From assembly GCA_902781315.1 (NCBI GenBank), contig CACZIT010000019.1, forward strand, positions 1-58,020: 58,020 nt of DNA, written 5' to 3'. The DNA is from an uncultured Prevotellaceae bacterium (GTDB taxonomy: Bacteria; Bacteroidota; Bacteroidia; Bacteroidales; Bacteroidaceae). The notes under the pieces are model-generated. The model was not told where the DNA came from. It searched no databases and was given only the letters and a program-made list of their open reading frames with translations. Shown here piece after piece: positions 32,847 to 42,222 of this stretch. The position numbers and the translations under genes were made by a program. The first letter of the stretch is position 1. Each line of letters opens with the position of its first letter.

Positions 32847-35800
32847 TTATCTTTTCATCTTTATTGTCTTCACGGTGCCATCGGCGAAGGTGATGCTGAC
32901 AACGTTGATGCCACGCTGCGGAGCCGTCAGCTGACGACCACCGAGGTCGTAGTAGCGCACGCTGCTGATGCCGCTCTGAGCCTTGTCGGCCTCAGGAGCG
33001 CTAATGCCTGTGGCACCACCCACGGGAGCGATGTTGGCGTTGACCACCTCGCCCGTCTTGTTGTCGAGCATCAGCACGGCCACCTTCAGTTTAGCCTGGG
33101 GCTGAATGAGGCTTTCGCCACTGGTGTTCACGGCGTCGGCCAGCAGGAACGAGTAGCTGTGCTTGATGGGCTCATCGGCCTTCACGCTGGCAGGCACGCT
33201 GCCTTCAACACCCCATCCTGACTGCGGAGCCATCACGACAACGTCGTTGAAGACCACTCCAGGAACACTTTCGGGAGCACCCACGAAGTCGGCAAGATCG
33301 GCAGGAGCACCATCCTTTCCAGAGTAATAGTTGGACTGATCCCAATCGGTGCCAGCCTCACCCGTGAGGCCGTCGGCCACGAGGATGTATTCCAGTGCAT
33401 AGTCGGCTTCCTCAGAATCGAACGGGAAGCAAACCTCCGTCGAGACGTTGACAGCCTGACCGTCATCACTCATATCAGCCTGGAACTCAACACTTGCCAC
33501 ACCGAAGGACTTGTTGCGACGGGCCATATCCTTAGCCACGAAGAAGTCGTCGCCGCCAGTGCCGTAGTAAGGATCAACCTCCTCGGCGCGATCGAGCCAT
33601 GCATCGGGGAATCCGGGCACGTCGTTGGGGAAATACTGCGTGATTTCCATCGGGTCGGCATTGTGATAGCTCAGCAGCACGTACTCACCATCAGAGAGCT
33701 CAGCAAGTTTCTCGAGGGCCACGAAGCCACGCGGACACCATCCGCACCATGTGCCGGTGTATTCCTCCATCACGGTGCGCTTCTTGGGCACGCTGTTCAG
33801 CACGACGACAGTCGACTGAGCCGTAGGAGCAAGGTCGGCATTCTCTTCGCCATTGACCTTCGAAACGGTCACTTCAAGACCATAGGTACCACGAGTAGGA
33901 ATGCTGGGCAGCAGCACGGGAACAGTCGTCGACTGACCGAAGAAGCCATCCACAGGCTCATCGAGGTCGATGTGCTGCGAACCGGTGAGTCCACCGCCGA
34001 GCACGTAGTCGATGTCGAGCGACTTGATGCCCTCAGCACCGTGGTTGACAACGGTCACCTGCTGCTCGATGGGGGCGTTCACCATCACATAACTGGTCTC
34101 ATTCTCCTGAGGAGCAGCTGCATTGTCAGCAATCTTGCTACCGCCAAGTGTCACCTGAATGGCCGAACTCATGCCCATCAGCTCAGAGAGATTGAGCCAC
34201 TTGAGGAACTCACGGCCTGTGTGCAGGTAGAATCCGCCTGCATTGGGCTGCATGAACACAGCGATAGGATTCTTATTGACTTCCTTCGAAGCATCATCTA
34301 TGGTAAGGCTATAGCCCACGTAAACGCCTTCCTCAGGGATGACATAGGGCTTTTCGAGCTTCACGGTGACGAATCCAGCCTCAGCATCGGTGACATCGAC
34401 GCTGACGAGGTCGGGAACGTTCTTTCCATCCTCAACACGCAGCTGACTGGAGAGCCACACCTTAATGTTGCTGACACCTTCGGTAGCCATCAGCGGGAAG
34501 GTGATGCTTTCGATATAGCTGCCGACAACGGCCTCGTTCTTCACCTGGATGGCTACATCATAGGAGTCCTCATTAGCCTCGCCGAAGCCGTTGAGATCCT
34601 CCTTGCCTGTGTAGAAGCCGTAACCTATATTGCTACCTACGTCAGAGGGATCGACATCGGGATAGTCGGGCGTAGCAGCGTCGGGCTGCACCTCGGAACC
34701 AAGATCGTAGACCTCCTGCCAGACTATTTCGGAGCAACGCTCCTCACCAGCTCCACGATAGACGGACTGCACGCCGAAGGCCTCCGGGCCAATGACGTAG
34801 TAATAGACGTTCTGGCCGCTGCCCGAAGAGTAGAAGTCCCAACCCTCGGAGAATCCGTAGGGCACTTCCTCCATCTCCTCATCGAGATACATGTAGTAGT
34901 CGGGCGAGAACGTGAGCGGCTTCTCCTCGCCGTTCACCTTGGTATAGACGCGATACGACATCTTGTCGGAAAGGATAAAGTTGCCATTCACGTCAGTCGT
35001 GGGCAGATCGAAGTCGAGGTATCCCCATCCGTAGCCGGAATTATAATAGGAATAACCACCTTCATAGACCGTATTCCACACGGGAGCAGCCGGCGTGGCA
35101 GCCACCTCGGTGAAAGGATAAATCTTAGCCTTGTCGTAGGCAGCGGCATAGAACACCTTGCTGGTGCCGGCATTCACCAAGAAGCAACTGCTGTTGGAGA
35201 AGGTCTTCGTAGCGGGATCGTAATCGAACGTCACATCTTCATCGGAGAGTTCATAGACGGTGTAGTACTCATCATAGTCCGGATCGTACTCCTCGGTTGA
35301 CGTGGCCGACATAAAGTACTGGTAGAAGCCCACGCTCTCGTCGGCACCCATGAACTGGCCTGACTTGAACGTAGCCTTGTTGCCATCGATGGTACCCTTC
35401 ACCCAGGCATTGGGCATGCCGGGATAGAGACCCTGCACCCAGACGTCGTTTCCATCGAAGCCTACCTGGGCAATGGTGCCCTGGAAGCCGTCGGCCACCA
35501 CGGCGAAGTCGCTGGTCTCGAGACCCTCGGGAGCGGTGACGGGTTCGTCGTTCATCTCAGTCATGCTGAAGGCGAAGTCGCCATAGCCAGTCCAACCCTC
35601 GGTAGCGTCGACGAGTCCGATGATTTCGTCGCCAGTGGCAATAGCCGAACCTGCGGGACAACTGATGGTGCCGTTGGTGGCATTATAGTTGAGCGTAAGC
35701 GTCTGCTTCTCGGCAGGAGCGAACCATCCTTCATTTGCATCATACGAGAGGAGCTCTACGTAGTACTCGTAACCGCTCTGCTCCATAGCCTTCTGCGGGA

Positions 35801-36326
35801 AGTCGATGGTGATCTTGTTGCCGTTGATGGTGCCTTTCAGCCATGAGTTTGTGGCATACTGCGAGATGATGTTCTTGATATACACCTCGTTGTTCTCACC
35901 GAACACCACCGTACTGGCTGCACCAGAATAGGAGGTATTCATCACATAAAAGATGTACACGTAGTAGGCTGAACCACTACGCGAATAGTACTGCTTGCGG
36001 CCCTCGGGCTGATCGGTGATGTAGCTCTCGTCACCCGTGATTACCTTCTTCGGGGCACGTGCCATACCTGTAGCCTTTTCTGCCTTTTCAGACTTCTTGG
36101 CTTCAGACTTCTTGGCTGCCAACAGAGCGCGTGCCGACTGCAGACGCTTCAGGTCCACCTGCTTCTGCAGGGAGGCCTTCGACGGCATCTGCTTGGCATC
36201 GGCCTTCTGACCGGGTGCCAACGCAGCAACACAACTCTTCGAAAGCTCGTGTCCAACGGGCTTCTGGGCCATACTCACAGCGGTCATCATCAATGCCGCC
36301 AAAAGAAATAGCGTAAATTTCTTCAT
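32847..36326 (-). CDS. Large secreted Omp28-type protein with thioredoxin-like CGWC motif and sorting-like C-terminus
   Basis: The 1159-residue protein has a signal peptide (MKKFTLFLLAALMMTAVSMA), a Lys/Ala-rich stretch to about 95, and beta-rich modules to about 740. From about 740 it resembles Omp28-related proteins: VMEEYTGTWCGWCPRGF carries a redox-like pair (C861 and C864), followed by ALEKLAEL and VLLSYHNADPM as in a thioredoxin-like fold. The end, ISSVRYYDLGGRQLTAPQRG plus a short basic tail, is a type A sorting-like domain. Export to the surface is likely. A consensus promoter is at 36456-36486. The redox role is inferred only from the CxxC. Confidence 0.8.
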   Translation of the reverse strand: MKKFTLFLLAALMMTAVSMAQKPVGHELSKSCVAALAPGQKADAKQMPSKASLQKQVDLKRLQSARALLAAKKSEAKKSEKAEKATGMARAPKKVITGDESYITDQPEGRKQYYSRSGSAYYVYIFYVMNTSYSGAASTVVFGENNEVYIKNIISQYATNSWLKGTINGNKITIDFPQKAMEQSGYEYYVELLSYDANEGWFAPAEKQTLTLNYNATNGTISCPAGSAIATGDEIIGLVDATEGWTGYGDFAFSMTEMNDEPVTAPEGLETSDFAVVADGFQGTIAQVGFDGNDVWVQGLYPGMPNAWVKGTIDGNKATFKSGQFMGADESVGFYQYFMSATSTEEYDPDYDEYYTVYELSDEDVTFDYDPATKTFSNSSCFLVNAGTSKVFYAAAYDKAKIYPFTEVAATPAAPVWNTVYEGGYSYYNSGYGWGYLDFDLPTTDVNGNFILSDKMSYRVYTKVNGEEKPLTFSPDYYMYLDEEMEEVPYGFSEGWDFYSSGSGQNVYYYVIGPEAFGVQSVYRGAGEERCSEIVWQEVYDLGSEVQPDAATPDYPDVDPSDVGSNIGYGFYTGKEDLNGFGEANEDSYDVAIQVKNEAVVGSYIESITFPLMATEGVSNIKVWLSSQLRVEDGKNVPDLVSVDVTDAEAGFVTVKLEKPYVIPEEGVYVGYSLTIDDASKEVNKNPIAVFMQPNAGGFYLHTGREFLKWLNLSELMGMSSAIQVTLGGSKIADNAAAPQENETSYVMVNAPIEQQVTVVNHGAEGIKSLDIDYVLGGGLTGSQHIDLDEPVDGFFGQSTTVPVLLPSIPTRGTYGLEVTVSKVNGEENADLAPTAQSTVVVLNSVPKKRTVMEEYTGTWCGWCPRGFVALEKLAELSDGEYVLLSYHNADPMEITQYFPNDVPGFPDAWLDRAEEVDPYYGTGGDDFFVAKDMARRNKSFGVASVEFQADMSDDGQAVNVSTEVCFPFDSEEADYALEYILVADGLTGEAGTDWDQSNYYSGKDGAPADLADFVGAPESVPGVVFNDVVVMAPQSGWGVEGSVPASVKADEPIKHSYSFLLADAVNTSGESLIQPQAKLKVAVLMLDNKTGEVVNANIAPVGGATGISAPEADKAQSGISSVRYYDLGGRQLTAPQRGINVVSITFADGTVKTIKMKR

Positions 36327-36455
36327 GTTGTTTGTTTTTAAATGTTGATATAATGTGAATAACTCGCGTATCTTTTTTCAATGTTATGGCAGCAAGGCTT
36401 GTTTCTTCCACAAAAAATCAACAAGTATTACATGTCACTCCTGAATTCAATGGTG

Positions 36456-36486
36456 CAAAGATAGCTATTTTACATAAAACCACAAA
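36456..36486 (-). promoter_or_regulatory. Consensus promoter of the Omp28-type gene
   Basis: The minus strand carries TTTG (36483-36486), 19 nt and TATCTTTG (36456-36463). The leader to the start at 36326 is about 125 nt. Confidence 0.7.
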
Positions 36487-36556
36487 GAAAAATTGCAGAA
36501 AAATTACGAATCGACGCAATTTTCCTGCAATTAAATACAGATTGCAATAAAACCTA

Positions 36557-37513
36557 TTAAAGCTTAACACTCGATATATCTACAAGATTGTTTACAATAG
36601 CATAAATCGTAAGACCTGCCGGCGAGTGAATCTGCAACTTCCGGGCGATGTTGCGACGATGGGTGATGACCGTGTTCACCGAGATGCACAGGTGGTCGGC
36701 AATCTCCTTGTTCGACATGCCCTGCACAACACTGATGACGACGTCCTTCTCGCGGTCGCTGAGCGACTCGTTGCTGTTGGGCGACTGGCTGATCATGTTT
36801 GAAATCTTTGCCGACACGTCGTTCTGTCTCAACCGCTGCTCCAACTGGCGGATGGCGGGAATGAAGATGTGGTCCTCCACCTCGGCATGCTGGGCCAGCC
36901 ACTCCTCATTGTTATATATGTCGTAGAGCGTGGCCGAGAGCTGGTTGTTGCGCAGCCCGTCCGAGGGCAGGTATTTAATGATGATCTGCTTCAGCTCGCG
37001 CAGCTTCTGGTCGGTCTGGCCGTGGTGCTTAGAGAAGGTCTCGATGTCGTAGCCCGAGGTGACGCGCCCGTCGAGCAGGTTCTCCACATAAGGGAACACC
37101 ATGCGCTCCTCATACTTCATGTGGTGCTGAATCTGGCGCGCATACTCGTCATATAGCTTCAGAATGAGCGCAGCCAGCGAGTTTTCGGGATCGAGGGCAT
37201 CGGCCAGCTCTTTGCGGATGAAGGGCAACTGGAAACCCAGGTAGTATTCGTGGGAGGCCCGCAGATACTTCATGAGCGTGGGAATGCTCAGGCGGTCGGC
37301 ATCGTCGTTGTCGCGATAGCCGTTGATGGTGAAGTTCACAACTGCCAGGAACGTGTAGGTGTCGACACCTTCACCCTCGCACACCTCGCCGACAGTCTTG
37401 TCGCCGAAGCCCAGGCTGATGCCGAACGAGCCCAGACTCTGCAGGATGTTATAGTTGTCGCGGATGATGGAAATCATCTTGTCGTCCGCTTCATACATTT
37501 TCTGATTCTTCAT
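36557..37513 (-). CDS. RIC/YtfE-like hemerythrin domain fused to LuxR helix-turn-helix (di-iron regulator)
   Basis: The 318-residue protein (ATG at 37513) joins three parts. Residues 11-60 (DKMISIIRDNYNILQSLGSF, VGEVCEGEGVDTYTFL) resemble the N-terminal DUF542/ScdA segment of RIC proteins, but the Cys-Cys pair is replaced by LGFG. Residues about 80-225 carry the ligand pattern of YtfE-type di-iron domains: H88, H131 with E135 (HMKYE), H163/H164, and H209 with E213 (HAEVE). Residues 250-315 are a LuxR helix-turn-helix (LSDREKDVVISVVQGMSNKE). Such a chain should bind two irons and could sense oxygen, nitric oxide or iron supply. It is divergent from the porin-imelysin-DHOR-CcsBA run, which is the obvious target. 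Confidence 0.88.
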   Translation of the reverse strand: MKNQKMYEADDKMISIIRDNYNILQSLGSFGISLGFGDKTVGEVCEGEGVDTYTFLAVVNFTINGYRDNDDADRLSIPTLMKYLRASHEYYLGFQLPFIRKELADALDPENSLAALILKLYDEYARQIQHHMKYEERMVFPYVENLLDGRVTSGYDIETFSKHHGQTDQKLRELKQIIIKYLPSDGLRNNQLSATLYDIYNNEEWLAQHAEVEDHIFIPAIRQLEQRLRQNDVSAKISNMISQSPNSNESLSDREKDVVISVVQGMSNKEIADHLCISVNTVITHRRNIARKLQIHSPAGLTIYAIVNNLVDISSVKL

Positions 37514-37653
37514 CGCTAATACCTTATTAATATATATTGACGGTGCAAAATAACAAAATTTTTCTGAATTATGCAATAATAATAATTAGGTAATTTCACC
37601 CGCCATAATGAGCCGTGGGCACGGAAAAGCGGGCAATTCCATCATTTTTAGGT

Positions 37654-37685
37654 ATTGCAAAAACGCCTGAAACACCGTAATTTTG
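37654..37685 (+). promoter_or_regulatory. Promoter of the porin-imelysin-DHOR run
   Basis: ATTG at 37654-37657 (one base off TTTG), 20 nt and TAATTTTG at 37678-37685 lie 31 nt before the porin start. The divergent gap 37514-37716 is where the di-iron regulator would bind; I see no obvious long inverted repeat in it. Confidence 0.6.
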
Positions 37686-37716
37686 CACCCGAAAACTGAA
37701 AAAAGTTACAAATACA

Positions 37717-39024
37717 ATGAAAATGATGAACATCGTTAGAATATTTTTTGTCACTACGACGCTCTGCCTGAGTCTGCAAACGCAGGCACAGGTCAGCGCC
37801 GGCGACAGCGTGATGAGCCATGCCCGCGGCAACCGACTCTCGGTGGGCGGCTATGGCGAGGTGGCCTTCAGCCGTAACTTCTACAGCGACCACGTGAGCC
37901 GCTATTCGCAACCCGAACAGCACAAGGACGATCCTTCGCACGGAAAGTTCGACATACCGCATGCCGTCATCTACCTGGGCTACGACTTCGGCCATGGCTG
38001 GACCATGGGCACGGAGATTGAGTTCGAGCACGGTGGCACAGGCATCGCCTACGAGAAGGAAGACGAGGAAGGCGGCGAATGGGAACAGGAGACCGAGAAA
38101 GGCGGCGAAGTGGAGCTGGAGCAGTTCTGGATTCAGAAGTCATTCGGTCAGTTTGCCAACATCCGCGCCGGCCACATCGTGGTGCCCGTGGGTCTGAACA
38201 ACGCCCACCACGAACCGCTGCACTTCTTCACTGTCTATCGTCCCGAGGGCGAGAACACCATCCTGCCCAGCACGTGGCACCAGACGGGTGTATCGTTCTG
38301 GGGTCGCTCGGGCGACTTCCGCTACGAGGCTCAATTGCTGGCCGGACTGAATGCCGACCATTTCACGAACACGGGATGGATTCATAAGGGACACAAGTCG
38401 CCGCTGGAATACGACATAGCCAACAAATACGGCATCGCCGCCCGCGTAGACAACTACTCGGTGAAGGGTCTGCGCATGGCCGTCAGCGGCTACTACGGCC
38501 ACACCATCGGCAACAGCTACCCGCGCAATGCCAACGGCGTGGATGCCGAATACAAAGGTCGCGTGGTCATCGGCTCGTTCGACTTCAGCTACAACGACCA
38601 CAACTGGATTGTACACGGACAGGCCGACTACGGCTACCTGGGGGATGCCTCTCAGCTGAAGTATGTCTACAACCGACTGAACTCGAAGTCGCCCTTCAAG
38701 CACTCGGCCTTCGTCTCGAAGAACGCCTACGCCGTGGGCATCGAGGCTGGCTACAACGTGTTCTCTCAGTTCGAGCGTCTGCGCGCGCAGAATAAGAAGA
38801 TGTATGTCTTCGGCCGCTACGAGATGTACGACTCCTACGCCTCACAGACCAAAAACACGCCCTACGACTTCACTGTTGTGAAGCGCATGGCTGTCGGCAT
38901 CAACTACTATCCGCTGCCGCAAATCGTGGTGAAAGCCGAGTACTCGCAGCGATTCCTGAAGAAGCTCTACAACAACGAGCCGGCCCTGAACATCGGCATC
39001 GCTTATGAAGGATTCTTCAGGTAA
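37717..39024 (+). CDS. Outer-membrane porin, probable partner of the imelysin system
   Basis: The 435-residue protein has a signal peptide ending LSLQTQAQ and alternates beta strands with charged loops (LSVGGYGEVAFSRNFYSD, HAVIYLGYDFGHGWTMGTEI), ending in GIAYEGFFR. The final aromatic residues and the overall pattern fit a 16-stranded-type porin. A His-, Asp- and Glu-rich segment (about 108-132, with EEGGEWEQETEKGGE) could bind cations. It is the first gene of a plus-strand run with imelysin and di-haem proteins, so passage of iron or another metal through the outer membrane is a reasonable inference. Confidence 0.8.
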   Translation: MKMMNIVRIFFVTTTLCLSLQTQAQVSAGDSVMSHARGNRLSVGGYGEVAFSRNFYSDHVSRYSQPEQHKDDPSHGKFDIPHAVIYLGYDFGHGWTMGTEIEFEHGGTGIAYEKEDEEGGEWEQETEKGGEVELEQFWIQKSFGQFANIRAGHIVVPVGLNNAHHEPLHFFTVYRPEGENTILPSTWHQTGVSFWGRSGDFRYEAQLLAGLNADHFTNTGWIHKGHKSPLEYDIANKYGIAARVDNYSVKGLRMAVSGYYGHTIGNSYPRNANGVDAEYKGRVVIGSFDFSYNDHNWIVHGQADYGYLGDASQLKYVYNRLNSKSPFKHSAFVSKNAYAVGIEAGYNVFSQFERLRAQNKKMYVFGRYEMYDSYASQTKNTPYDFTVVKRMAVGINYYPLPQIVVKAEYSQRFLKKLYNNEPALNIGIAYEGFFR

Positions 39025-39068
39025 ATGGAAAATTAATATCAATCAATAATTTAAAAATAGGACAAGTT

Positions 39069-40337
39069 ATGAAAAAGATTTTCAAGTACGCACTGCTCTT
39101 CGCAGCTGCCTGCACGCTGTCGACGGGTTTCACCGCCTGCAGCGATGACGACGACCCCAAGGATCCTACCGAGGATCAGTACAAGGACCGCACGTATGGC
39201 AACGAGGCCATCGACGCCTGTGCCAATGTAGTATCGGAGTTTGAGGCTGCCAACAGCATCATTGCCAAGGCCACGCTCACCAGCGACCAGGAGGCATTCC
39301 TGCGCAACGTGCTGACCAACCTCGTCAGCAACGTCATCGTGCCCACCTACACCGACCTGGCCGACGACGTGGAGGACCTGGAGAAGACGCTCAACGGACT
39401 GACCGTGAACAGCATCTCGCAGAGCCAGATCAACAAGGCCTGTGAAGACTTTAAAGACGCACGCGAAAACTGGGAACGCTCGGAGGCTTTCCTCATGGGT
39501 GCCGCCTCTGACTTCGACATCGATCCCACCATCGACTCCTGGCCCCTCAACCGCTCGCTGCTGCTGAACTACTTCAACAACGGCATGAACGACGAGATGC
39601 TGGAGGATGCCACTATCCTGGGCTTCCACGCTCTGGAGTTCATCCTGTTCCGCAACGGACAGCCGCGTAAGGTGGCCGAGTTCCAAGGCAACGACACCTA
39701 TAAGAACTTCACCGGCGTGAGCGGTGCAAAGGAACTGGCTTATGCCCAGACCATCTGCAAACTGCTGAAGGAGCGCTGCTTCCAGCTGCAAGTGGCTTGG
39801 GAGGGCGAGACGGCCAAGAACGCCAGCCGTGTGGCTGCCGTGAAGGCTGCCGGTCTGGAGTACACCACGGAGAACGGCCTGTCGTATGGCGAGAACCTCA
39901 CTCAGGCTGGCGTGAACGCCAAGAGCACCTTCCCCACGCTGAAGGCTGCCATCGCCCAGGTGCTGAGCGACGATGAGGGTTCGTGCGTAGCCATCGCTAC
40001 CGAGGTGGGAACGGCCAAGATTGCCAACCCCTTCTCTGCCGGTGACATCAGCTATGTGGAGTCACCCTACAGCTATAACTCTATCACTGACTTCCAGGAC
40101 AACATCCGCTCCATCCGCAACGTGTGGTATGGCTCGACCAGCGGCACCGCTGCCAGCAACAGCTTCAACGGCTTCTTCGCCAGCGTAGGCCAGACGGCCA
40201 CCAACACCAGTGTGGTGAACGCCTTCAACAACGCCATCACCCGCATCGGTCAGATGCCGGCACCATTCGTGAAGTACTGCTCCACCATTTGGAACATCGC
40301 CTTCGAGGACGATGAGGACTGGGAGACAGAGGAATAA
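39069..40337 (+). CDS. Imelysin-family iron-regulated lipoprotein
   Basis: The 422-residue protein has a lipoprotein signal ending STGFTAC and an Asp-rich linker. The imelysin signature GxHxxE is present as GFHALEF (about 185-191), with an all-helical fold predicted before and after it. Imelysin proteins (IrpA, ICMP, the EfeO C-domain) are periplasmic or surface iron-binding proteins induced by iron shortage; peptidase activity, once proposed, is not supported. It lies 44 nt after the porin gene and upstream of a DHOR-type di-haem gene, the same partners seen beside irpA in other bacteria. Confidence 0.9.
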   Translation: MKKIFKYALLFAAACTLSTGFTACSDDDDPKDPTEDQYKDRTYGNEAIDACANVVSEFEAANSIIAKATLTSDQEAFLRNVLTNLVSNVIVPTYTDLADDVEDLEKTLNGLTVNSISQSQINKACEDFKDARENWERSEAFLMGAASDFDIDPTIDSWPLNRSLLLNYFNNGMNDEMLEDATILGFHALEFILFRNGQPRKVAEFQGNDTYKNFTGVSGAKELAYAQTICKLLKERCFQLQVAWEGETAKNASRVAAVKAAGLEYTTENGLSYGENLTQAGVNAKSTFPTLKAAIAQVLSDDEGSCVAIATEVGTAKIANPFSAGDISYVESPYSYNSITDFQDNIRSIRNVWYGSTSGTAASNSFNGFFASVGQTATNTSVVNAFNNAITRIGQMPAPFVKYCSTIWNIAFEDDEDWETEE

Positions 40338-40370
40338 ATAACATCTGGAATAGCCATTAGATAAGGCTAT

Positions 40371-40413
40371 AAGCGCCTCACCTGCTTCTGCAAGAAAACA
40401 GGTGAGACGCTTT
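40371..40413 (+). terminator. Hairpin between imelysin and DHOR genes
   Basis: AAGCGCCTCACCTG and CAGGTGAGACGCTTT pair over about 13 bp with one C-A mismatch. A short TTT follows rather than a long T-run, so it could be a partial terminator or an mRNA-stabilising hairpin inside the run. Confidence 0.6.
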
Positions 40414-40455
40414 GGCCGTAAAAATAGATAATCTATAAAACAATACCCAATCTCT

Positions 40456-42222
40456 ATGAAAGAACTACAAAGATTTTCAAAGCTGGCTCTCACAGCCATG
40501 CTTGCCATGCCGCTGCTCACGGCATGTCATGACGACGATGAACCTGACCTGGGACCCCTCGTGCCCGAAACCGATGTTTTCGGACAAGCCAACGACGTGT
40601 TCTCGGCCGAAGAGTGGTATCCCGGTGGACAGCTCGGCACCACCGAGAAAGCCAGCTATTCGGCAGCAGCACCGGCCGTGGAGAACATCGCCGGCATGGA
40701 GGAAGACTTCAACACGGGTGAGGACTTCTTCGAACACCTCTACACCTTCGAGCAGAATCCCCGCAAGGGACTCGGCCCGGCCTGGGTGCGCAACAGCTGC
40801 ATCGCCTGCCACCCCAGCTACGGTCACGGCAAGCGCCAGACGGAGTACCGTGCCAACCAGATCGGCAACGGCTATCTGCTCGTGATCTATCACCCCTCTA
40901 ACAACGCCTACATCAGCGAGGTGACGGGCATGCCGCAGACGCAGGCCATTTCGCCCTTCAAGGCTCCTATCGACGAGACGCAGATCAAGATTGAGTGGCC
41001 CGAGGTGAAGGAGATGGAGAGCGGACTGCCCATGCAGTTTGCCGACGGCGAGAAGTATTCGCTCATCTATCCCGTCGTGACCATTCCGCAGATGGCCTTC
41101 AACACCAACCCGAAGCCCACTGAGTACGACGTTCGCCTGGAGTCCACCATCGGTGTCTACGGCACAGGCCTGCTCGATGCACTCGACGATGCCGACATCG
41201 AGGCCCAGTGGCGTGCCGAGGCTCCCTACGTCGACCTGAACCCCGCCATGTGGGACAAAGAGGCCAACGCCTTCAAGGCCAGCGCCTACTATTCGGCTCC
41301 CTACAACGACACGGGCTCGTTCCACGGCGACCGTGGTCCGCTGAAGCGCTTCACCTACGCTATGACGCGTGGTTCGCTGCAGGACGGTGCCGGTGCCAAT
41401 GCCATCTGGAACATCACCAACGTCACGCGCAGCGACCGCCACTGGCTCTACTCCACACCGGCATGGGCCAAGGCTCAGAGCGAGGACAGCGAGGTCATCG
41501 ACTACATCAAGCGCCACGGTGCTTCGGAATCGAGCATCCTGCATCCCTACTTTGCCGACGGTACCGACGAGGGCATCAGCGAGCGCGTCAACGAAATCCT
41601 GAGCTGCTCCTCCATCGCCAAGAAGGAGACCTTCGACAAGTATCTCTTCAACGGCGCTCCCTACAACGGACAGGAGGAGATGACCGACAAGCAGTACTAC
41701 CAGTTCATGGTGTGGCACCGCGGTCTGGCCGTGCCTGCCGCCCGCAACCTGAACGACCCGCAGGTGAAGCGCGGCAAGCAGCTGTTCACCGAGATGGGCT
41801 GCGCCCAGTGCCATCGTCCGTCGTGGAAGACGGGTAAGGACAACATGTGGGTGGACGCCAGCGTAAAGGCTTATGCCGACGCCAAAGGACTGGCCAAGGA
41901 CGGCGACTACACAAAGCTGCTGCCGAAATACCCCAACCAGACCATCTGGCCCTACACCGACATGGTACAGCACCGCCTGTTCATGATCAACGACATCCGC
42001 ACGGGTTGGTGCCGCACCACTCCGCTCTGGGGACGTGGCCTGAGCCGTCAGCTCACGGGTGCCGACGACCGTCTGCACGACTGCCGCGCCCGCACCGTGA
42101 TCGAGGCCATCATGTGGCACGGCTATTCAAAGAAGTCGGATGCCTACATGAGCACCGAGAAGTTCTACAACCTCCCGAAGGCCGACCGCGATGCCGTCGT
42201 GAAGTTCATCGAGTCAGTGTAG
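40456..42222 (+). CDS. DHOR-type di-haem c-type cytochrome lipoprotein (DUF1111)
   Basis: The 588-residue protein has a lipoprotein signal ending MPLLTAC. It contains two c-type haem sites, CIACH (C115) and CAQCH (C449), spaced as in the DHOR family of putative thiol oxidoreductases or di-haem peroxidases. Conserved family blocks such as LGPAWVRNSCIACH and PLWGRGLSRQLTG are present. It is the third gene of the iron-handling run and requires the cytochrome c maturation system encoded immediately downstream. A function as ferric/ferrous redox partner of imelysin is inferred from the repeated gene association. Confidence 0.9.
   Translation: MKELQRFSKLALTAMLAMPLLTACHDDDEPDLGPLVPETDVFGQANDVFSAEEWYPGGQLGTTEKASYSAAAPAVENIAGMEEDFNTGEDFFEHLYTFEQNPRKGLGPAWVRNSCIACHPSYGHGKRQTEYRANQIGNGYLLVIYHPSNNAYISEVTGMPQTQAISPFKAPIDETQIKIEWPEVKEMESGLPMQFADGEKYSLIYPVVTIPQMAFNTNPKPTEYDVRLESTIGVYGTGLLDALDDADIEAQWRAEAPYVDLNPAMWDKEANAFKASAYYSAPYNDTGSFHGDRGPLKRFTYAMTRGSLQDGAGANAIWNITNVTRSDRHWLYSTPAWAKAQSEDSEVIDYIKRHGASESSILHPYFADGTDEGISERVNEILSCSSIAKKETFDKYLFNGAPYNGQEEMTDKQYYQFMVWHRGLAVPAARNLNDPQVKRGKQLFTEMGCAQCHRPSWKTGKDNMWVDASVKAYADAKGLAKDGDYTKLLPKYPNQTIWPYTDMVQHRLFMINDIRTGWCRTTPLWGRGLSRQLTGADDRLHDCRARTVIEAIMWHGYSKKSDAYMSTEKFYNLPKADRDAVVKFIESV

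Noticed and set aside
33663-35300. Plus-strand frame of about 545 codons opposite the Omp28-type gene
   Set aside because: No motif or signal, and the minus-strand gene has signal peptide, CGWC and sorting-like end.
40477-42120. Open frame of about 547 codons antisense to the DHOR gene
   Set aside because: The DHOR reading has a lipoprotein signal and two haem motifs; the antisense product is a low-complexity mix without motifs, a GC-rich codon shadow.
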